Assembly (NCBI RefSeq): GCF_021730435.1
Contig: NZ_JABWGX010000019.1
Span: 45,024-109,023 of the forward strand
DNA: 64,000 nucleotides
Reading direction: 5' to 3'
From: Xanthobacter agilis
Lineage (GTDB): Bacteria > Pseudomonadota > Alphaproteobacteria > Rhizobiales > Xanthobacteraceae
The translations under genes and the position numbers were made by a program. The notes beneath the pieces were generated by a model, which was not told the DNA's origin, searched no databases, and worked only from the letters and a program-made list of their open reading frames with translations. This document shows, piece by piece, positions 59,881-64,000 of this stretch (position 1 is its first letter; each line of letters begins with the position of its first letter).

Positions 59881-60340
59881 GGCATGCCGACCGCAACACG
59901 CGGCGCTCATGCCCTGTCCCCTCGGACCCCGCCGGACACACGGTCCGGGACGGAACACAAGGCGCTGGTTCGAACCGATCTCCGCGACCATCACAACAGC
60001 GATGGCCAATCTGAAATTCCGGTCTTCCCCGTCTATGCTGGCTCCGACGTGCCCCTTACGGAAGCACCCTGAGAATTAAGCCTCGGCACACCAATCGGCC
60101 GCCAGGCACCTGCAGTCTCGGACAGGACTTGCCACCCACCCCGAGGCCGAACTCCGTTAAGAATTGGCACCGAGATAGACGACGAGGCCGGGCGGGCGAA
60201 CCCTCCCAGCCCTTTCACCCAGTCAAGGGAGAAAGCTTAAGATCCAACTCCCCGAACAGCACGCCATCCGGGAAACAGTCCCTATAATGCCTTACGAGCG
60301 CGTTGTCACGCCCTTTCGCGCATCTTCGGCTGAAAACTCT

Positions 60341-60375
60341 GGCGAGGTCCTACCCATTCCGGTCGGGGCCTCGCC
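60341..60375 (-). terminator. Hairpin after rplA
   Basis: GGCGAGG and CCTCGCC close a stem that continues with partial pairing around CATTCC. The transcribed strand then reads AGAGTTTTC, a short T-run. It is probably a partial terminator between rplKA and rplJL. Confidence 0.5.
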
Positions 60376-60398
60376 AATTCAAAAGCCGCTCGGCAGCC

Positions 60399-61097
60399 TC
60401 AGGCGCCCAACACCGTCGCGGGCTCAACCTTGATGCCAGGGCCCATGGTGGACGACACCGCGACCCGCTGCACATAGGTGCCCTTGGCGCCCGTGGGCTT
60501 GGCCCTCACCACCGCATCGGCAAAGGCGCGGATGTTTTCCGCCAGCTTCTCGGTGGAGAAAGACGCCTTGCCGACGCCGGCATGGATAATGCCAGCCTTC
60601 TCGACGCGGAACTCCACGGCACCGCCCTTGGCGGCGCCGACGGCACCCTTCACGTCCATGGTCACGGTACCGACCTTGGGGTTCGGCATCAGACCACGCG
60701 GGCCGAGCACCTTGCCCAGGCGACCCACCAGCGGCATCAGATCGGGCGTCGCGATGCAACGATCGAACTCGATCTTGCCACCCTGGATCGTCTCCAGCAG
60801 GTCTTCGGCGCCCACGATGTCGGCGCCGGCGGCCTTGGCCTCATCGGCCTTCGCGCCGCGCGCGAACACGGCGACGCGCACCGTACGGCCGGAGCCGTTC
60901 GGCAGATTGCAGACGCCACGCACCATCTGGTCGGCATGGCGCGGGTCGACGCCCAGGTTCAGCGCGACCTCGACGGTCTCGTCGAACTTGGCGGTCGCAC
61001 GCTCCTTCAGGAGCGCGATCGCCTCGTCGAGGCCATAGAGCTTGTTGCGGTCGATGCCCTCGTGGGCGGCGCGGATGCGCTTGCCTTCATTCGCCAT
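60399..61097 (-). CDS. rplA: 50S ribosomal protein L1
   Basis: The 232-residue L1 protein of the L1 stalk. It binds 23S rRNA and in many bacteria its own mRNA. Typical parts: [55 protein letters not shown], and the C-terminal [26 protein letters not shown] eight bases upstream selects ATG 61097, which begins 5 bases after the rplK stop. Confidence 0.98.
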   Translation of the reverse strand: MANEGKRIRAAHEGIDRNKLYGLDEAIALLKERATAKFDETVEVALNLGVDPRHADQMVRGVCNLPNGSGRTVRVAVFARGAKADEAKAAGADIVGAEDLLETIQGGKIEFDRCIATPDLMPLVGRLGKVLGPRGLMPNPKVGTVTMDVKGAVGAAKGGAVEFRVEKAGIIHAGVGKASFSTEKLAENIRAFADAVVRAKPTGAKGTYVQRVAVSSTMGPGIKVEPATVLGA

Positions 61098-61102
61098 GGC
61101 GC

Positions 61103-61552
61103 TCACTCCTGAACCTGGAGGCCCATGGACCGGGCCGAACCTTCGATCATCTGGACCGCCGCCTCGACGGTGTCGCAGTTCAGATCCTTCATCTTCTTCT
61201 CGGCGATCTCGGCCATCTGGGCGCGCGTGATCTTGCCGACGAAGCCGCCCTTGCCGGGCGTCTTCGAGCCCGAACCGGGCTTCTTCTTGGTCTCAAGGCC
61301 GGCGGCCTTCTTCAAGAAGTAGGAGACCGGCGGGGTCTTCAGCTCGAAGGTGAAAGAGCGGTCCTGATAGGCGGTGATGACCACCGGAATCGGCATGCCC
61401 TTTTCCATCTGGGCGGTCTGGGCGTTGAACGCCTTGCAGAACTCCATGATGTTGAGGCCGCGCTGACCCAGAGCCGGACCGATGGGCGGCGCCGGATTGG
61501 CGCTGCCCGCAGGCACCTGCAGCTTGACGTAACCTGAAATCTTCTTCGCCAT
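61103..61552 (-). CDS. rplK: 50S ribosomal protein L11
   Basis: The 149-residue L11 protein, binding the GTPase-associated centre of 23S rRNA. It has the N-terminal [34 protein letters not shown] and the C-terminal rRNA-binding part ([24 protein letters not shown]). It is the first gene of the rplK-rplA pair. The gap upstream separates it from nusG by a small Cys-rich secreted-protein gene, an insertion in an otherwise conserved order. Confidence 0.98.
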   Translation of the reverse strand: MAKKISGYVKLQVPAGSANPAPPIGPALGQRGLNIMEFCKAFNAQTAQMEKGMPIPVVITAYQDRSFTFELKTPPVSYFLKKAAGLETKKKPGSGSKTPGKGGFVGKITRAQMAEIAEKKMKDLNCDTVEAAVQMIEGSARSMGLQVQE

Positions 61553-61741
61553 TTAACAACTCCCCGGCGAATCCGGCAGCCGGCCGAAAACACCAATGCG
61601 CACCCGTGCGACTGCAAGGTCGCGGGTGGCGCGGATTGAGGACCGCGGTCATGGCGCGCTTGCTCCGGCTGGCGAACCGGGCGCACCTCCCGCGTATGGA
61701 TGCGCCCCACCTTGGAGCGCTTGGGGTCACTTACACGAAAG

Positions 61742-61781
61742 ACACGAGCGGGAAAACCCCCTCAAGGGCCGCGCGCTCGTG
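61742..61781 (-). other. Hairpin between the Cys-rich gene and rplK
   Basis: ACACGAGCG (61742-61750) and CGCTCGTGT (61773-61781) are exact complements with a 22-base loop, just downstream of the Cys-rich gene. CTTTCGTG follows on the transcribed strand. It is either a weak terminator or part of the rplK leader. Confidence 0.35.
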
Positions 61782-61829
61782 TTTATTGTCCCCGCTTGCG
61801 CAACCGCCCACCGGTCGCCGGCGAAGCGC

Positions 61830-62051
61830 TCAGCCCTTCAGCTTCTGCAACGCCTTGGCACAGCCCACCGAAATCTGATCGCCATGGGCCTTGAGGCACT
61901 TCAGGAGGCGCCCGTCGCCCGGAGGAACGGTCGGGCACAGCCGCTCGATGTCCGGCTTGCAATACTGAACGAGCGGCTCCTGCTGCGCATAGCCGGACGA
62001 GGCGAATAGCGTGCTGCCGGCAACCGTCAGAGCCAAAACAACGGTCTTCAT
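61830..62051 (-). CDS. Small exported Cys-rich protein
   Basis: A 73-residue protein with a signal peptide (MKTVVLALTVAGSTLFASSGYA) and a ~50-residue mature part with four cysteines (QYCKPDIERLCPTVPPGDGRLLKCLKAHGDQISVGCAKAL). The pattern resembles the Cys-rich GLG1-type repeat found in small periplasmic proteins of Hyphomicrobiales. AGGAGG lies six bases before the ATG, so expression is credible. Function is unknown. It sits between nusG and rplK. Confidence 0.8.
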   Translation of the reverse strand: MKTVVLALTVAGSTLFASSGYAQQEPLVQYCKPDIERLCPTVPPGDGRLLKCLKAHGDQISVGCAKALQKLKG

Positions 62052-62154
62052 ACCCTGCCTCCTGACGCGGCCGGGTTCCGGGACACATGGCCGCCACATC
62101 CGCCTCTAGGCAAGGGAACGATTGGACGCGATGGCGAAAATTGGACCGAAGGCT

Positions 62155-62186
62155 AAAAAGGAAAAGGCGCGGCCAAGCCGCGCCTT
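62155..62186 (-). terminator. Intrinsic terminator after nusG
   Basis: AAGGCGCGGC and GCCGCGCCTT form a perfect 10-bp stem with a 3-base loop, followed on the transcribed strand by TTCCTTTTTA. It lies ~35 bases past the nusG stop. Confidence 0.9.
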
Positions 62187-62218
62187 CCACAAGGCTCAGA
62201 ACACGCGCGACGCGCGCC

Positions 62219-62749
62219 TCACACCTTTTCCACCTGGTTGAACTCCAATTCCACCGGAGTTGCGCGCCCGAAGATGGACACCGCGACCTTGAGACGGGAG
62301 CGGGTGTCGTCCACTTCCTCGACTATGCCGTTGAAGGAGGCGAAGGGGCCATCGGAGACCTTCACGGTCTCGCCCACCTCAAACGAGATGGACGGCTTGG
62401 GCCGCTCGATGCCCTCCTGCACCTGCTGCAGGATGCGCATGGCCTCCGATTCGGAAATCGGCATGGGCTTGTTGTCGGCACCGAGGAACCCGGTGACCTT
62501 CGGCGTGTTCTTGATGAGATGGAACGCCTCATCGGTCAGATCCATCTTCACCAGCACGTAACCGGGGAAGAACTTGCGTTCGGCATCGACCTTCCGGCCG
62601 CGACGCACTTCCACCACCTTTTCCGTGGGCACCAGGATCTGGTCGAACAAATCGGTGAGGCCGCGCTGCTCCGCCTGTTCGCGGATCGAATCGGCGACCT
62701 TCTTCTCAAAATTGGAATAGGCGTGGACGATGTACCAACGTTTCGCCAT
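62219..62749 (-). CDS. nusG: Transcription termination/antitermination protein NusG
   Basis: The 176-residue NusG. It has an NGN domain (RWYIVHAYSNFEKKVADSIREQA, FFPGYVLVKMDLTDEAFHLIKNTPKVTGFLG) and a C-terminal KOW domain (FEVGETVKVSDGPFASFNGIVEEVD). It binds RNA polymerase beta' and links it to Rho or ribosomes. It begins 18 bases after secE and ends at a strong terminator, so secE-nusG is a unit separate from rplK. Confidence 0.98.
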   Translation of the reverse strand: MAKRWYIVHAYSNFEKKVADSIREQAEQRGLTDLFDQILVPTEKVVEVRRGRKVDAERKFFPGYVLVKMDLTDEAFHLIKNTPKVTGFLGADNKPMPISESEAMRILQQVQEGIERPKPSISFEVGETVKVSDGPFASFNGIVEEVDDTRSRLKVAVSIFGRATPVELEFNQVEKV

Positions 62750-62767
62750 GGAAGCCTCCCCGCCGCC

Positions 62768-62965
62768 TCAGTGCCCGATGGTGAGCAGGGTGGAGACGCC
62801 GAACCGGATGATCTGGTCGGCGACAAAGAAGAAGATGGCTGCGAGGAACACCATCACGAACACCATGGCCGTGGTGATCAGCGTCTCGCGCCGGGTCGGC
62901 CAGGTGACCTTCGCCGTTTCGGCGCGGACCTGCTGAAAGAACTCGACAGGACTGTTCTTCGCCAT
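62768..62965 (-). CDS. secE: Preprotein translocase subunit SecE
   Basis: The 65-residue single-helix SecE typical of alphaproteobacteria. It has a cytoplasmic amphipathic helix (PVEFFQQVRAETAKVTWPTRRETLITT) and one transmembrane helix (AMVFVMVFLAAIFFFVADQII). It is the essential clamp of the SecYEG channel. It lies between trnW and nusG, the usual order. No other start is plausible because sequence before the ATG is not conserved. Confidence 0.97.
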   Translation of the reverse strand: MAKNSPVEFFQQVRAETAKVTWPTRRETLITTAMVFVMVFLAAIFFFVADQIIRFGVSTLLTIGH

Positions 62966-63215
62966 GCGTGACACGGCAGCCCTTTGGGAAAGCCCCGGTG
63001 GCCGCCACCTCTCCTTGTTCGAAAGCGCCCCACGCCCGATTGCGCCTGGCACCGTCGGAAACTCAAATAGCCCACCCCGCCCCTTTTCGGAAGGGCGCGG
63101 ACGCTGAACCGAGCCGGGTTGATGTGGGATGCTCCAAGTGCGGGCGAAAGCGCCCCTCGCGCCGACCCCACCCCGAACCTTCGCTTTGACCCTGCCACCC
63201 GCCACAGGCGAAGGA

Positions 63216-63292
63216 TGGCAGGAGTGGAGGGACTCGAACCCCCAACCCCCGGTTTTGGAGACCGGTGCTCTAACCAGTTGAGCTACACTCCT
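63216..63292 (-). tRNA. trnW: tRNA-Trp (CCA anticodon)
   Basis: A complete cloverleaf. The acceptor stem is AGGAGTG/CACTCCT, the D arm GCTC..GAGC, the anticodon stem CCGGT/ACCGG with loop CTCCAAA (anticodon at 63258-63256), and the T loop TTCGAGT. Discriminator G is followed by a genomically encoded CCA. It occupies the usual place between tuf and secE. Confidence 0.96.
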
Positions 63293-63486
63293 AGGCCTTA
63301 CCTCGACCGGCGCTGCCGAATCGGCACTGCGAATGGGCGCGCGGCACTCGAGGGTAAAGCCCTCCGCGCCGGGAAGCGACCCAGCGCATCGGTAGGCGTG
63401 TGTGTAGAGGGATGCGGCGCGTCTGTAAAGGGGATCGCGCATGGGCACCCATTTCGTCCCCAGCCATGCGCTGCACAGGCCCCGCG

Positions 63487-63777
63487 TCAAGGCGCGGCAC
63501 CGCCCTTCTGAGCGGGATCGGCATTCGGTCCGGGCGGCGCGCTTCCCAGCGCGCACTCGCGATTCGCGCCCGTGGCGGGTGCATTCTCGAAAACGCAGTG
63601 GGTGGTCGGCGGATCGCCACACACCCGATCGAGCTTCTTGAAGCTCACGCAGCGACCGTCGGGGCCCCGATAGCCGGGCCCTCCCTTGCAGCCGCACCCC
63701 TCGCAGGGCGGTCGCTCGGGACAGCTCTCCTTCGCGGCGAGCGGCCAGGGCGCGGTCACCACAAGCACCAGGGACAT
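63487..63777 (-). CDS. Small exported Cys-rich protein, unknown family
   Basis: A ~96-residue protein with a hydrophobic N-terminus (MSLVLVVTAPWPLAA) and a Cys-rich mature region (CPERPPCEGCGCKGGPGYRGPDGRCVSFKKLDRVCGDPPTTHC). I recognise no family. The start is unsettled. ATG 63777 lies just downstream of the tuf terminator but has no strong ribosome-binding site. A GTG at 63861 gives a fuller basic and hydrophobic signal but would require translation through that terminator hairpin. It sits between tuf and trnW on the same strand. Confidence 0.55.
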   Translation of the reverse strand: MSLVLVVTAPWPLAAKESCPERPPCEGCGCKGGPGYRGPDGRCVSFKKLDRVCGDPPTTHCVFENAPATGANRECALGSAPPGPNADPAQKGGAAP

Positions 63778-63797
63778 GGCGGCGAGGAGAGCCGTGC

Positions 63798-63828
63798 AAA
63801 AGAAAAGGGCGGCGCCGCGGCGCCGCCC
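63798..63828 (-). terminator. Intrinsic terminator of tuf
   Basis: GGGCGGCGCC and GGCGCCGCCC form a near-perfect hairpin followed on the transcribed strand by TTTTCTTTT, about 43 bases past the tuf stop codon. Confidence 0.9.
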
Positions 63829-63870
63829 CTTCCCAATCCTTGAGATGAACGCGAGGTTCACCTCGATCCA

Positions 63871-64000
63871 TCACTCGATGATGGAGGCGACGACACCGGC
63901 ACCAACCGTGCGGCCACCCTCGCGGATGGCGAAGCGCAGCTTTTCTTCCATGGCGATCGGAACGATCAGCGCCACGTCCATGGACACGTTGTCGCCCGGC
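63871..64000 (-). CDS. tuf: Elongation factor Tu (3' end, partial)
   Basis: Only the last 42 codons are in the window. The translation [20 protein letters not shown] through [20 protein letters not shown] is the unmistakable C-terminus of EF-Tu domain III, the GTPase that delivers aminoacyl-tRNA. The gene continues beyond the right edge. Its position before trnW-secE-nusG is the classic tufB location. The stop codon is followed by a strong terminator. Confidence 0.97.
   Translation of the reverse strand, partial: PGDNVSMDVALIVPIAMEEKLRFAIREGGRTVGAGVVASIIE

Larger units (their letters stand above)
59780..60398 (-). other. 619-bp gap between rplA and rplJ
   Basis: No credible gene. It holds a hairpin after rplA (60341-60375), a TTGACT at 60226-60221 on the transcribed strand without a convincing -10 partner, and the L10-leader-like structure next to rplJ. 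It should contain the rplJL promoter. Confidence 0.5.

Noticed and set aside
60198..60226. Sigma-70 promoter for rplJ
   Set aside because: TTGACT is a good -35, but the hexamers at 16-18-bp spacing (such as GGGTTC) do not resemble a -10 box.

Overview
The window is a GC-rich (roughly two-thirds G+C) chromosomal segment from an alphaproteobacterium of the order Hyphomicrobiales (Rhizobiales). It is most likely a Xanthobacteraceae member such as Xanthobacter, Azorhizobium or Ancylobacter. The placement rests on a CtrA/ChpT/EipA cell-cycle cluster, GANTC (CcrM-type) sites at ctrA, an NDUFA12-type complex I subunit, DUF3126 and DUF1134 proteins, and an NAD-dependent molybdenum formate dehydrogenase operon (fds). 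No mobile element, CRISPR array or rRNA gene was seen.

Layout. 0.1-7.5 kb (mostly minus strand): NDUFA12-like protein, Ca2+/H+ antiporter, agmatinase-family ureohydrolase, a divergent membrane diguanylate cyclase, and an ECF sigma/anti-sigma pair whose anti-sigma factor has a very long Pro/Ala-rich linker, then fliJ. 7.5-13.6 kb: ctrA, a DUF305 and His/Cys-rich exported pair, chpT, cysQ, eipA and a membrane-anchored coiled-coil protein. 14.2-21.7 kb: LysR regulator and the fdsGBACD operon, which oxidises formate to CO2 with NAD+. 21.7-28.3 kb (minus): CDF metal exporter, DUF3126, cysE, an alpha/beta hydrolase, an unknown membrane protein and an ABC exporter. 28.7-40.3 kb: mixed metabolism, including a zinc-finger protein, FAD monooxygenase, VIT-type transporter, glutathionyl-hydroquinone reductase, acetyltransferase, PAS-LuxR regulator, acyl-CoA ligase, SDR, a periplasmic binding protein and a thioredoxin with an N-terminal zinc ribbon. 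40.3-46.9 kb: a minimal HicAB module, a polyprenyl-phosphate sugar transferase, murI, and a three-gene operon for nucleotide-activated heptose (hddA, an hddC-gmhB fusion, and an AGE-family epimerase). 47-50 kb (minus): a fluoroacetate-dehalogenase-like hydrolase, an L,D-transpeptidase and a mepA gene broken by one in-frame TGA. 50.1-64 kb (minus): tuf (partial), trnW, secE, nusG, rplK, rplA, rplJ, rplL, rpoB, rpoC. Two small Cys-rich exported-protein genes sit inside this otherwise conserved series, and intrinsic terminators follow tuf, nusG, rplL and rpoC.

Connections. ChpT is the phosphotransferase that feeds CtrA. The window contains one perfect CtrA box (TTAA-N7-TTAA) upstream of the polysaccharide-initiating transferase and a 7/8 match upstream of eipA. 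Five GANTC sites lie within 135 bp upstream of ctrA. Together these suggest cell-cycle control of envelope and polysaccharide functions within this window. An OxyR/LysR-type dyad (ATAG-N7-CTAT) precedes fdsG and is a candidate operator for the adjacent LysR regulator. Other points worth following up are the dehalogenase, whose catalytic residues line up position for position with the fluoroacetate enzyme, the broken mepA, the heptose operon with a degenerate GmhB zinc site and no gmhA, and the anti-sigma linker. All functional statements come from reading the sequence and from memory of the families; no search was run.
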